A stretch of DNA of 36,954 bases from Bacteroidota bacterium (GTDB lineage Bacteria > Bacteroidota > Ignavibacteria > Kapaibacteriales > NICIL-2). Made by a program: the position numbers and the translations under genes. The notes beneath the pieces were generated by a model that had not been told where the DNA came from, ran no database searches, and was given only the letters and a program-made list of their open reading frames with translations. How positions within the stretch are numbered: position 1 is the stretch's first letter; every line of letters starts with the position of its first letter. Shown in pieces: positions 7,446 to 15,483 of this stretch. Location of the stretch: NCBI GenBank assembly GCA_019695345.1, contig JAIBAE010000043.1, forward strand, positions 1-36,954, written 5' to 3'.

Positions 7446-8032
7446 TGAACTATTTGAAAAAAATATTCTTGGTTATAATTACTTTTTACTTTGTTAGTAG
7501 TTCTTCTTATGAATTAGCTGCTATGAATGATAGTTTGTTAAAGACACAAGTATTATCTGTTGGTCAAGAAATATTCAAATTCAATCTCTTGACTGATAAG
7601 GGCAAAGATATTAAGTTAAATGATACTTGTTTCAAAAACACTTTTATCATTCTAGTTTCAGGTTATACCTGTGTTAAATGTATACCTGAGTTGAGCGAAT
7701 TTCTAAGAGATAAATTCCCATTGATTCAACAAAAAATGATTTTACATAGTCATACTAGCTCAATTCTATCAAATAGAGAGCTATCCATTGGATATAGAAA
7801 AAATACGTTTGTCCACAACTTTTTATTTGATGTGGCTGAATCTACAGAAGGTGGTTGTTCATTAAAAAATCCTTGTGGAATTTTCAAATATTTATCAATA
7901 GATATTTCACCCAGTTTAATATACATCAACCGCAATGGTGAGTTAAAGTATTTACCATTTGATATCATATATCCAATAGCGAGTGGACGCATTTTTAATA
8001 AAGGAGTATTTGATAATTTGGTTACCGAATAA
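7445..8032 (+). CDS. Exported thioredoxin-fold protein (redoxin/TlpA-like)
   Basis: 195 residues with an N-terminal hydrophobic export segment (about residues 5-20). A redoxin-type domain begins with VGQEIFKFNLLTDKGKDIKL, then FIILVSGYTCVKC, which carries a CxxC active site at Cys76 and Cys79 after a buried strand, then a helix (PELSEFLRDKF). SPSLIYINRNGELKYL resembles the later strand pair with the cis-proline. Two further cysteines occur in GGCSLKNPCG. The expected role is a periplasmic or surface thiol-disulfide step. The gene is coupled to the preceding one (TAATG overlap) and shares its AT-rich composition. A terminator follows at 8110. Confidence 0.75.
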   Translation: MNYLKKIFLVIITFYFVSSSSYELAAMNDSLLKTQVLSVGQEIFKFNLLTDKGKDIKLNDTCFKNTFIILVSGYTCVKCIPELSEFLRDKFPLIQQKMILHSHTSSILSNRELSIGYRKNTFVHNFLFDVAESTEGGCSLKNPCGIFKYLSIDISPSLIYINRNGELKYLPFDIIYPIASGRIFNKGVFDNLVTE

Positions 8033-8109
8033 CTCTTTTTTGTACGTGCTCCCCAACTGGTGCCGTGTTTTATGTACCCTAAAGATATATGATTTTTCTG
8101 TCCTTCCCT

Positions 8110-8140
8110 AACAGCACGAGTCCCCTCGTGCTGTTTTGTT
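8110..8140 (+). terminator. Terminator of the 5761-8032 cassette
   Basis: An 11-bp perfect stem, AACAGCACGAG with CTCGTGCTGTT, a 4-nt loop, then TTGTT. It lies 78 nt after the last stop codon of the cassette. Confidence 0.8.
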
Positions 8141-8200
8141 ATTGGCTACTACCCACAGCCACGATAACCGTTTTCTCATACTGATATGATTTAAGAATGC

Positions 8201-8335
8201 AAAAAATAACCCCATGCTTTAGCGTGGGGATTTCAAACGAAACAACATACTCTTGGACTTTAGTCCTGAAAGTTTGCACGGCGAAAGCCCCTAACTACAG
8301 TTGCGTTTGTTTCTCCGCGCTAAAGCGTCGGAGTT
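8201..8335. repeat. Multi-hairpin REP-like element
   Basis: Three hairpins with TTTAG or TAAA centres occur in a row: CCCCATGC-TTTA-GCGTGGGG (8210-8229), GGACT-TT-AGTCC (8255-8266) and CTCCGCGC-TAAA-GCGTCGGAG (8313-8333). The outer hairpins have opposed loop orientation, and internal AAACGAAACAAC and GTTGCGTTTGTTTC are roughly inverted. It resembles REP-type mobile palindromes. No transposase is nearby. Confidence 0.6.
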
Positions 8336-8430
8336 AATGATATACTGTGGATACGTCACTATCATTGTAAAAAATCTTGAGCAATCTTATATCATTTTAG
8401 TATCATACTTTCCGGCAAGTACACGCGGCG

Positions 8431-8492
8431 CACAACGTGCGGTTCGCACCGGGTTGGCGCGCTGAAGGATTGCTTCGGCAACTGCGGGGAAC
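8431..8492 (+). repeat. Family A dispersed repeat, copy 2
   Basis: GTGCGGTTCGCACCGGGTTG, GGCGCGCTGAAGGATTGC and TTCGGCAACTGCGGGGAAC; almost the same as the copy at 36436. It ends 9 nt before the stop codon of the minus-strand methyltransferase. Together with the hairpin element above, it fills the 8033-8501 gap. Confidence 0.7.
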
Positions 8493-8501
8493 AAATAAGA
8501 T

Positions 8502-9041
8502 TTATACCGAACGACGAAAAGCGTTTACGGATTCGAAGATGACAATGCCGGCCGCTACTGCTACATTAAGCGAGTGCTTTACGCCAAACATGGGAATCTC
8601 CAGTGCGGAGTCGCAACGGGACATAACGTCGTCGTCTATGCCGGTGAGTTCGTTACCAAGCACCAGGCAACACGGGAAGTCGGCAGCGTTGAGAGAAGTA
8701 TAGGTACGCGAGTTCTCTGCTATTTCTACGGCAAAGATGGTGTTACCTTCGGCACGTATTGTTTCGATGGCTTCGTGTGCGTGTTTAAAGTACCGCCACG
8801 GAACTGTATCTACAGCAGCAAGCGCAGTTTTCTCTATTTCTTTGCGCGGCGGGTGCGGTGTAAAGCCACAAAGTATTAACTCGCTTACTCGCGCGGAATC
8901 GCACGTACGGAAAATAGAACCTACGTTGTACAAACTGCGTACGTTAGTTAACAGTACCGAAACAGGGTGGCGCGTTACGCTTTTTGCCTGCTCGGTTGTT
9001 AGGCGTTGTTCCAGTATTTCGCCGTGCAGAAGCTTACGCAT
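8502..9041 (-). CDS. SpoU/TrmH-family RNA 2'-O-methyltransferase
   Basis: 179 residues from the ATG at 9041; a longer in-frame start at 9122 would lie well inside the upstream gene and adds no family sequence. All three SpoU motifs are visible: motif 1 NVGSIFRTCDS, motif 2 LVLGNELTGID and motif 3 EIPMFGVKHSLNVAVAAGI. The enzyme moves a methyl group from S-adenosylmethionine to a ribose 2'-OH in tRNA or rRNA through a trefoil-knot fold. The target base cannot be read from sequence. The start overlaps the aminotransferase stop by 8 nt (ATGCGTAA), so the two genes are co-translated. Confidence 0.9.
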   Translation of the reverse strand: MRKLLHGEILEQRLTTEQAKSVTRHPVSVLLTNVRSLYNVGSIFRTCDSARVSELILCGFTPHPPRKEIEKTALAAVDTVPWRYFKHAHEAIETIRAEGNTIFAVEIAENSRTYTSLNAADFPCCLVLGNELTGIDDDVMSRCDSALEIPMFGVKHSLNVAVAAGIVIFESVNAFRRSV

Positions 9042-10209
9042 TATTACTATTGTACATTGTTTGTAATACCGATGCGCAATGCTGATACTCCGGTAACTCG
9101 TTGAAACATTGCACTGCAACACGCAAGAGAATTTTACCGCTTAACGGAAAGATAGGAACCTCTATGTTGTGCTTATCCCACAATACATCGTGCATGGCAG
9201 TTGTTTGTTTTATGGGGTCGCCTTGTTCTTCTAATTCTACAGGAAGTACAATTGCGGCAAGCGAGCCAAGCATATCATCGGGTGCGGGAAGTTGTTGCGG
9301 TACAGCGCGAAGCAGTTCATTCCGTGCTTGTAATGTTAACGCATGATTATATGCGCGTAACTCTGCGCCACCATTCTGGCGGAAGAATTCTAAACCCGCC
9401 GTTGCCGATAAATACGACGACCAATCTTTTGTACCGTTAAAATCAAACTCCGCATGGAACCCCATGTTATACCCATGCGAAATAAGTGTTGCGTGTGTAG
9501 TTGCCTGTTGTTGTTTGGTTGCATGTAAAAATGCGCAACCTTTAGGCGCAAACAACCACTTGTGGAAATTACCTGTGTACCAATCGGCACCAATATCTTC
9601 AACGTTTAAGTCCACCATGCCGGGTGCGTGTGCGCCGTCAATCATAACAAGAATGCCATGCTCTTTGCAATGTTGTACAATCTCTTTTACCGGAAAGATA
9701 ATTCCCGTTGGCGATGTAATATGGTCGAACATTGCAAAGCGTGTTCGTGGCGTAATAGCGTGTTTAATGCGCTCAAGTACATCGCCGGATGACTGAACAG
9801 GAAATGGTACTTCAACTTCTTTATACACAGCTCCGGTTACTTTGCACACATATAACATGGTTTGGCGCACAGCATTATACACATGCGATGTAGTTAGCAG
9901 TTCATCGCCGGGTTGCAGCGTACCAATTAGCGAACGCACTACGGCATTAACACCTGTTGTTGCGTTATCAACAAACACAATGTCTTCGCCTGCCGCGCCA
10001 ATAAACTCGCCCATTTGGTTAGCGGCACTACGTAAGGCAACGGGAAGCTCGCGCATAACAAAACGCAATGGCTGGCGTTCTAAACGTTCCTGCCACTCGC
10101 GTTGCACAGCAAGAACTTCTATTGGCGTTGCACCAAACGAGCCGTTGTTTAAAAAGGTCATTCCGTCTTCAAGCAGCCACTTATGGCGAATCTGTTTTCC
10201 GTAATTCAT
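9034..10209 (-). CDS. Class V PLP-dependent aminotransferase (isopenicillin-N-epimerase-like)
   Basis: 391 residues with the class V fold. FLNNGSFGATP is near the N-terminus, DNATTGVNAV forms the cofactor phosphate region, DGAHAPG holds the PLP-binding Asp191 and His194, and NFHKWLFAPKG places the Schiff-base Lys217. This subgroup includes epimerases, hercynylcysteine sulfoxide lyase-like enzymes and cysteine desulfurase relatives, so the substrate remains open. It lacks a signal peptide and is cytoplasmic. It is the middle gene of a minus-strand operon: 6 nt after the membrane protein gene and overlapping the methyltransferase gene. A Tat-exported paralogue lies at 20473. Confidence 0.9.
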   Translation of the reverse strand: MNYGKQIRHKWLLEDGMTFLNNGSFGATPIEVLAVQREWQERLERQPLRFVMRELPVALRSAANQMGEFIGAAGEDIVFVDNATTGVNAVVRSLIGTLQPGDELLTTSHVYNAVRQTMLYVCKVTGAVYKEVEVPFPVQSSGDVLERIKHAITPRTRFAMFDHITSPTGIIFPVKEIVQHCKEHGILVMIDGAHAPGMVDLNVEDIGADWYTGNFHKWLFAPKGCAFLHATKQQQATTHATLISHGYNMGFHAEFDFNGTKDWSSYLSATAGLEFFRQNGGAELRAYNHALTLQARNELLRAVPQQLPAPDDMLGSLAAIVLPVELEEQGDPIKQTTAMHDVLWDKHNIEVPIFPLSGKILLRVAVQCFNELPEYQHCASVLQTMYNSNNA

Positions 10210-10215
10210 ACTGTT

Positions 10216-10929
10216 CTATTGTTGTTGTTTGTTTGGTTCGGTAACGGTAATTCCCTGACTGCGGAAATACTCTAAAAACTGATGTGTTGCAGGCGCATCT
10301 GCCGGAGTTAGGTAACTAACTAATTCAACTTTATTAATTACTGTATGGCGTTGTAAAATTACTCTTGCCGCACTGCTTAACCTTTTTGATACATTGGTAA
10401 AATCATTACTGCCAAGCGAGCCATACAAGTATATCTTAGCACTTAACGTATCCTTATATAAAATCCCTGTTACTTGCGATAGCAACTGACCTTGTTTAAG
10501 TAAATCAACATAACTTGCCGTTACCAACGCCGTATCTAACACTCTGCAAAACTCTTCAGCCGAGATAAAGCGTTTGTAAATAGCCGTGCCGCCAATTACC
10601 ATATTAATATCGCTGGAATCTTTTGTGTACACTTCGCGGCGCATATCGGAAACAAAGGCGCGGGTGGTCGTTGTATCCACCGGCGAAAAAATCACGGCAT
10701 ACACACTACGCACCGCAGGTGTTGTACGCTTTTTCATTATTTCGTATTTCTTGGGTTTCTCGGCATACAACCACGTAAGAATCAAAGCGGCTACAGCCAG
10801 AAAGCCAAACAGCCCCATAATGTACATCCAACTGTTTTTCCGCGATGGCGGTATGCCCAAATCGGTATCGTTCCCGGCGGTAACGCTATATTCTTCCTTG
10901 TACGGTTTGCTCGGTTCGTTAGAACTCAT
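10216..10929 (-). CDS. Single-pass membrane protein of unknown function
   Basis: 237 residues. A polar N-terminus of about 33 residues is followed by one membrane helix (WMYIMGLFGFLAVAALILTW, residues about 34-54). The rest is an extracytoplasmic domain of mixed alpha/beta look with KIYLYGSLGSNDF and SSAARVILQRHTVINKVELV. I do not recognise the family. It is the first gene of the operon leading into the aminotransferase and the RNA methyltransferase. No clear promoter box was found upstream. Confidence 0.75.
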   Translation of the reverse strand: MSSNEPSKPYKEEYSVTAGNDTDLGIPPSRKNSWMYIMGLFGFLAVAALILTWLYAEKPKKYEIMKKRTTPAVRSVYAVIFSPVDTTTTRAFVSDMRREVYTKDSSDINMVIGGTAIYKRFISAEEFCRVLDTALVTASYVDLLKQGQLLSQVTGILYKDTLSAKIYLYGSLGSNDFTNVSKRLSSAARVILQRHTVINKVELVSYLTPADAPATHQFLEYFRSQGITVTEPNKQQQ

Positions 10930-11021
10930 ATATCTATGTGGTGAAATAGTAATTCAAAATCAACTGAATACGAAAATAACAGTTCCCGTCCACAGAACAG
11001 CTTGTAGTTGTATAATATGGG

Positions 11022-11060
11022 TTTGCTATCGCCTGACCGCGCCGAACGGCACATAACTAA
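11022..11060 (+). repeat. Family B repeat end, solo copy in the 10930-11496 gap
   Basis: TTTGCTATCGCCTGACCGCG followed by CCGAACGGCAC matches the left end of family B elements, but no right end is seen nearby. Elsewhere in this 567-nt gap there is AT-rich DNA with a TAATGTTAGG direct repeat around 11335-11366. No gene or RNA is supported there. Confidence 0.45.
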
Positions 11061-11496
11061 GCAAACGATTTGCTGCGGTTATTATCTACTTGGTTACATA
11101 TAAATACAGTATCAAATTTGGTTAGACAGAATATATCCCGTATGGTGAAGAAGGAACTGAATTCTGTAACAACAAGTAGAAGTCTAAAGGTAACATAACC
11201 GTGTATCTCGGTAAAGTTATATACATAACGCATTTAGAGCTGTATCCGTAATAATACTGAAACTGTATTGTTACTTGTTTTTCATAGTTATTACGTATAT
11301 CTCTCACACAGAAAAGTGCTATATTGCCACGTATAATGTTAGGGCTTCACGCCTAATGTTAGGTTTTGTTACGGTATTTTATACTAAAATGCTGTTATAG
11401 TGCCGGATGCACCTACCTTTTATCGGATGAACTCTCACTCGTGAAATAAGATAAAAACTTAAAAATTTTGTGTTACTAATTCAATGAGGATGCAAC

Positions 11497-13128
11497 ATGC
11501 GTCTTTTTCGTACAGCACTCTGTGCATTATTCATAGCCGGCTCAGTATTATATGCGCAGAATCCAAAATCTGCTGCAGTTAGTGTTGGTGGTGGTTTTAT
11601 GTATGGCGTTAACGAAGCTAAAGAAAACCGCGACGTTACAGGTCATATTCGTATGGCATTTTTATACGCATTTAGTAAAGGTGCAGCGGTAGAAGTTGGT
11701 GCATCGTACGCTAAGTTTGCCAGCCAACGTTTAAAACAATATACCGATTACAACACCACAAGCTTTCCGCTTATTGATGCACGTTTACGTTTGTCACCAT
11801 TCCAAGCAGCTGGTATTAAACCTTACATTTATGCAGGTTGGGGATATGCACCGTATAGTTACGAACCCGGCTCAGCAACAGCTGGTGGCTGGATACAAGA
11901 TACCATTCATAATGCTCCCGATACAGTATCGGGCGGTTCTATGTTTATACCTCTTGGTATTGGTGTGTATATCAAACTTGGTTCGCGTTGGGGGTTAGAT
12001 CTCTCTGCCGGAGGACACCACACCTTAAACGATGACATGAATCTTCTTCATGACGATGAAAACGATGGTTTCTGGCATGGTACAGCAGCTGTTATGTATA
12101 ATTTCCGCGATGATATTACTGATAGCGATGGTGATGGATTAACCGATGAAGAAGAAGAGAATATCTATCATACCGATCCATTTAATCCTGATACCGATGG
12201 CGATGGCTTAAAAGACGGCGAAGAAGTTAAAAAATATAAAACAGATCCGCTTAATCCTGATACCGATGGTGATGGCTTAAAAGACGGCGAAGAAGTTAAA
12301 AAATACGAAACCGATCCTCTTAAACCAGATACCGACGGCGATGGCTTAAAAGACGGTGAAGAAGTAAACACCTTTAAAACCAATCCGAAAAATCCTGATA
12401 GTGATGGCGACGGTTTGAATGATAACGAAGAAGTTAATCAGTACAAAACCAATCCAATGAAACCGGATACCGATGGTGATGGTTTGAAAGATGGCGAAGA
12501 AGTGAAAACAACCAAAACCGACCCATTACGCGATGATACTGACGGCGATGGCTTGAACGATGGTGAAGAAGTGAAAAACTATAAAACCGATCCGTTAAAA
12601 ACAGACACCGACGGCGATGACTTGACTGATGGTGAAGAGGTGAAAAAATATAGCACAAATCCATTAGATAAAGATACCGACCATGGCGGAATTCCTGACG
12701 GCGAAGAGGTTCGTGTTAAGAAAACAAATCCGCTCGATCCGAAGGATGACGTGCAAAAAGTTATTCCAAAACTAGACATAGGTAAGAAAATTTCATTACC
12801 AGGTATTAAGTTCAAAAACAATAGCGCAGAGATTTTACCTGTTTCGTATCCAACTCTCGATTCCGCATATAATTCTTTAGTGAATGATAAGGAAATGGAA
12901 GTAGAAATACAAGGTCATACATCATCAACAGGTAAATTCCAGAAAAACATGGATCTTTCGCAACGCAGAGCCGAGTCAGTTCGTATGTGGTTAATCAATA
13001 AGGGTATTGCGGCAAACCGCATGACAGCCCGTGGATACGGACCAACACAACTCTTAATTCAAAACGACAAGAAGAGCAAAGCTGCTCAAGAAACCAATCG
13101 TCGTATTGAGTTCTTGCGCACTAAGTAA
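11497..13128 (+). CDS. OmpA-family outer membrane protein with thrombospondin type 3 repeats
   Basis: 543 residues. A signal peptide (cut after LYAQ) leads into an N-terminal outer-membrane beta-barrel (about residues 22-205, with alternating strands such as [11 protein letters not shown] and [17 protein letters not shown]). Residues 209-415 are nine 23-residue repeats of [13 protein letters not shown] plus [10 protein letters not shown] type, which bind calcium in thrombospondin type 3 proteins. Residues about 430-543 form an OmpA C-terminal peptidoglycan-binding domain ([37 protein letters not shown]). The protein should link the outer membrane to the cell wall through a rigid calcium-dependent spacer. 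The start is supported by GAGGA upstream of the ATG. A terminator follows. Confidence 0.92.
   Translation: MRLFRTALCALFIAGSVLYAQNPKSAAVSVGGGFMYGVNEAKENRDVTGHIRMAFLYAFSKGAAVEVGASYAKFASQRLKQYTDYNTTSFPLIDARLRLSPFQAAGIKPYIYAGWGYAPYSYEPGSATAGGWIQDTIHNAPDTVSGGSMFIPLGIGVYIKLGSRWGLDLSAGGHHTLNDDMNLLHDDENDGFWHGTAAVMYNFRDDITDSDGDGLTDEEEENIYHTDPFNPDTDGDGLKDGEEVKKYKTDPLNPDTDGDGLKDGEEVKKYETDPLKPDTDGDGLKDGEEVNTFKTNPKNPDSDGDGLNDNEEVNQYKTNPMKPDTDGDGLKDGEEVKTTKTDPLRDDTDGDGLNDGEEVKNYKTDPLKTDTDGDDLTDGEEVKKYSTNPLDKDTDHGGIPDGEEVRVKKTNPLDPKDDVQKVIPKLDIGKKISLPGIKFKNNSAEILPVSYPTLDSAYNSLVNDKEMEVEIQGHTSSTGKFQKNMDLSQRRAESVRMWLINKGIAANRMTARGYGPTQLLIQNDKKSKAAQETNRRIEFLRTK
12121..12741 (+). repeat. Nine tandem 69-bp coding repeats
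   Basis: In-frame 69-bp units encode the calcium-binding repeats of the OmpA-family protein. The first three or four units are the most alike at DNA level (GATACCGATGGCGATGGCTT recurs nearly unchanged), and the last two are degenerate. Such arrays often change copy number by slippage or recombination. Confidence 0.85.
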
Positions 13129-13150
13129 TACTCAAAGTGGTTTATTTGAA

Positions 13151-13180
13151 AAAGGCGAAGCATCAGCTTCGCCTTTTTTG
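13151..13180 (+). terminator. Terminator of the OmpA-family gene
   Basis: AAAGGCGAAGC, loop ATCA, GCTTCGCCTTT, then TTTG. An 11-bp perfect stem, 22 nt after the stop codon. Confidence 0.85.
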
Positions 13181-13207
13181 TTTTTAATAGTTGTACAACT
13201 TTTTACG

Positions 13208-13238
13208 TTTCATACGTCATACGCCGCGCGTAAATTTG
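13208..13238 (+). promoter_or_regulatory. Promoter of the 13277 gene
   Basis: TTTC (13208-13211), a 19-nt spacer, then TAAATTTG (13231-13238), a full match to the -7 consensus and three of four bases at -33. The leader would be about 32 nt. GGAGAG lies 6-11 nt before the GTG start. Confidence 0.5.
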
Positions 13239-13276
13239 TTATTCGGATATTTATTTAATCATAATCGGAGAGAGCT

Positions 13277-14425
13277 GTGAAGAATAGAGTATTTATTTTT
13301 TTACTACTCGTATCAATAGTTACATCAAACGTATATTCTCAAAAGAAACCTGTTCCCGATAACACATCAAAATATCAAACCATTGAGTCTAAAACAGGAA
13401 TGTGGAGTTTACGCTTACCACCGTCGTTCAAGATTGCTAAAACACATTTCACATTGTCAGATTATGTTACAAATGAAATATTAAATGTTAAACTTCGAAT
13501 TCCCGAATTAAAACCATCTGATAAATTCGACACAACGTGGAATGCTGTTCAAGTTGAGTGTCCAAATGGTGAGTTTGCAACTGTGTTCGGGACTAAAGGC
13601 AATCTTGGAACTATGCAAGAACTCATGATTCGTACAGAAGATTCACGCAATGCAATTGCCGCCACCCGAGGTATTAAACGAGAAGATGTGTTCCTTGCTT
13701 ATACCAGTACTGAGTTTTTGGGAGGATTGATGGCACCTTCTGCCGATATCGGTACGGCAATAAACTCTACAGATTCGCTTCACACCAAAATTACTATTAC
13801 TTATTGTGATGGATATACGTACGGTATAATTATGCGTGCCTCTAAAACAATGCGTGTTGGCTTTCCCTCCGAAACAAACAACAATTATAGAATGATTGCA
13901 AATGGATTTATCATTAATTCTCTCTTCTTGAACACAACTAAACATCAAAGTAATAAAAGCTGGAGCGTCCGATTACCCGATTGCTGGACAACAATTATTA
14001 AGAAAACTACGCCCGACCCATTCGGAAAAACTGCGGTAAAGGTAGAAATCGCTAAGGATACATCGCAATGGAATACAATTTATGCTAATCTCGGGCCATC
14101 TCAGGTTGAAGTTAATATTCAGGGTAATATTGTACCATTAACACCCGAACAACTTCATGAAGGAATGAAAGACGTTGTAAAATATTCTTCCGAGGAAACT
14201 AAAAAAAGTGTTTCATTTTCGGAGAGTAAAATTATTAGTGGGTTACAGACAACACATATTAGCGTTGTAGTTCCTCGTCGTGATGATCTTACCCGTCAAA
14301 TTATTTACGTGGCCTACAAGAATAATACGCAGTACTTTGTTCGCGGAATATGCTGGGATCGTGATACACCAATTATGGAGAATATTCTCAACGAGGTTTG
14401 TAAACGCATTGCCGTAGCACCGTAA
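13277..14425 (+). CDS. Exported protein with two related domains, function unknown
   Basis: 382 residues starting at a GTG; no upstream ATG is in frame and GGAGAG precedes it. A signal peptide ends near VYSQ. The mature part contains two tandem versions of one domain. Each opens with WS(L/V)RLP (GMWSLRLPPSF, residues about 42-52; KSWSVRLPDCW, about 230-240) and ends with a strand such as TYGIIMRAS or QYFVRGICW. The pattern resembles small lipid- or photosystem-type PsbP-like folds only loosely, and I do not assign a family. It stands alone between a promoter and a family B element. Confidence 0.7.
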   Translation: MKNRVFIFLLLVSIVTSNVYSQKKPVPDNTSKYQTIESKTGMWSLRLPPSFKIAKTHFTLSDYVTNEILNVKLRIPELKPSDKFDTTWNAVQVECPNGEFATVFGTKGNLGTMQELMIRTEDSRNAIAATRGIKREDVFLAYTSTEFLGGLMAPSADIGTAINSTDSLHTKITITYCDGYTYGIIMRASKTMRVGFPSETNNNYRMIANGFIINSLFLNTTKHQSNKSWSVRLPDCWTTIIKKTTPDPFGKTAVKVEIAKDTSQWNTIYANLGPSQVEVNIQGNIVPLTPEQLHEGMKDVVKYSSEETKKSVSFSESKIISGLQTTHISVVVPRRDDLTRQIIYVAYKNNTQYFVRGICWDRDTPIMENILNEVCKRIAVAP

Positions 14426-14432
14426 TATTCTC

Positions 14433-14592
14433 TGCTAACGCATTGCCGCACCAAACGTGCACAGCAATATATTCCTCATCTGCGGGATAGAACCACCAAC
14501 TACACGAACAACGGTTATCGTAGAAGTACGATTATTCCGGCAAGCGGCGGTTGTGTTTATACGTAGCCGTTTGGTGCCGTCCCGCGATAGCA
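14433..14592 (-). repeat. Complete family B element with terminal inverted repeats (160 bp)
   Basis: TGCTAACGCATTGCCGCACC at one end is matched by the inverted GGTGCCGTCCCGCGATAGCA at the other, and both flank AAACG/CGTTT. The centre carries AACGGTTATCGTAG as in other copies. No protein is encoded. It lies between two convergent genes, and its A run (14592-14598) doubles as the T run of the thioredoxin-rhodanese terminator on the minus strand. Confidence 0.75.
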
Positions 14593-14630
14593 AAAAAATA
14601 CCCGTACAGATTTGCATCGTATACGGGCTT
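14592..14630 (-). terminator. Terminator of the thioredoxin-rhodanese gene
   Basis: Read on the minus strand: CCCGTA, loop, TACGGGTA and then seven T, at the right distance after the stop at 14653. The string GGGTATTTTTTTGCTATCGC here is the same 20 nt as at 815-834. Confidence 0.75.
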
Positions 14631-14652
14631 TGTTGTTTGTTGCATGTGTTGT

Positions 14653-15351
14653 TTACCAGGCCAACATGCCGCCTGTTAAGTTCATTACGTTGTAGCCAAG
14701 CGGAGCTAAGATATCGCACGCGGTGCCGCTGCGGTTACCGCTACGACAATACACTACAATCTCGCGGTCTTTGTATTGCTCTAACTCGCCAATGCGTTCC
14801 TCAAGTTCGGGTAACGGTATCAATATAGAATTCGGGATACACTTTTGTGCGTGTTCATCGGGGAAGCGTACATCAAGCAACACGGGTAAGTTCTCGTTGC
14901 TTTCCAACCAACCGCGAAGCTCTTCGGTGCTGATTACACCTGCACTTTGCGCCGCATCTTCTTCATTGTCATCGGGCGAAGGATTAACAAGTTCCTTCTC
15001 TATAATTTCTTTCAGCATCTCTTTGGGGTACGCGCCTGCCGCCATTTGTGGCTTACCGTTTACAGGTATAAACAACAACGACGGAATACTGCGGATGCCA
15101 AATACCGATGCAAGTTCTTGCTCAGTTTCGGTATCAACTTTGTAGAATTGCACAGTGCCGTTGTACTCGCCTGCAAGTTCCTCGAATATCGGCGCAAGCA
15201 TACGGCACGGACCGCACCACTCTGCCCAAAAATCAATAACGCACGGAACACTTCCTTTGTAGTTCCATTCTTTTTCGGTCGTGTAATCAAACACTTTTTC
15301 TATAAATGTATCGCGTGTTAACGCTTCGGGTTTTATTGCTGTTTCGCTCAT
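14653..15351 (-). CDS. Thioredoxin-rhodanese fusion protein
   Basis: 232 residues. Residues about 1-122 are a thioredoxin with the classic WCGPC site (Cys46, Cys49) and cis-proline Pro90 in RSIPS. Residues about 138-232 are a rhodanese domain with LLDVRFPDEH and the loop VVYCRSGNRSGTA, whose Cys202 carries the sulfur. The C-terminus stops at GGMLAW, slightly shorter than most rhodaneses, which continue past this Trp. There is no signal peptide, so the protein is cytoplasmic. It probably passes sulfane sulfur between the rhodanese Cys and thiol acceptors, with reduction by the thioredoxin half. It follows the persulfide dioxygenase gene in the same direction after 132 nt. Confidence 0.9.
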   Translation of the reverse strand: MSETAIKPEALTRDTFIEKVFDYTTEKEWNYKGSVPCVIDFWAEWCGPCRMLAPIFEELAGEYNGTVQFYKVDTETEQELASVFGIRSIPSLLFIPVNGKPQMAAGAYPKEMLKEIIEKELVNPSPDDNEEDAAQSAGVISTEELRGWLESNENLPVLLDVRFPDEHAQKCIPNSILIPLPELEERIGELEQYKDREIVVYCRSGNRSGTACDILAPLGYNVMNLTGGMLAW

Positions 15352-15483
15352 GGTATATGTAAAGTAATGAATAGTATTTTTTGTTTCTCCGCTTCGTATG
15401 TTCTGCTGTAATCACTCCGCAAACTTGCGCGGAAAGAACGCTACAGCATAACCAAATGTTTATCGTGATTTGCGTGCAATTGT

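Noticed and set aside
9042..9122. Longer start for the SpoU methyltransferase
   Set aside because: It would extend 80 nt into the aminotransferase gene; the ATG at 9041 begins exactly at the conserved MRKLLHGEI region.
11122..11307. Minus-strand 61-residue frame in the 10930-11496 gap
   Set aside because: No recognisable motif, no convincing start signal, and AT-rich DNA makes such frames likely by chance.
12168..12664. Minus-strand frames of low complexity opposite the OmpA-family repeats
   Set aside because: They are mirror products of the 69-bp coding repeats on the plus strand.
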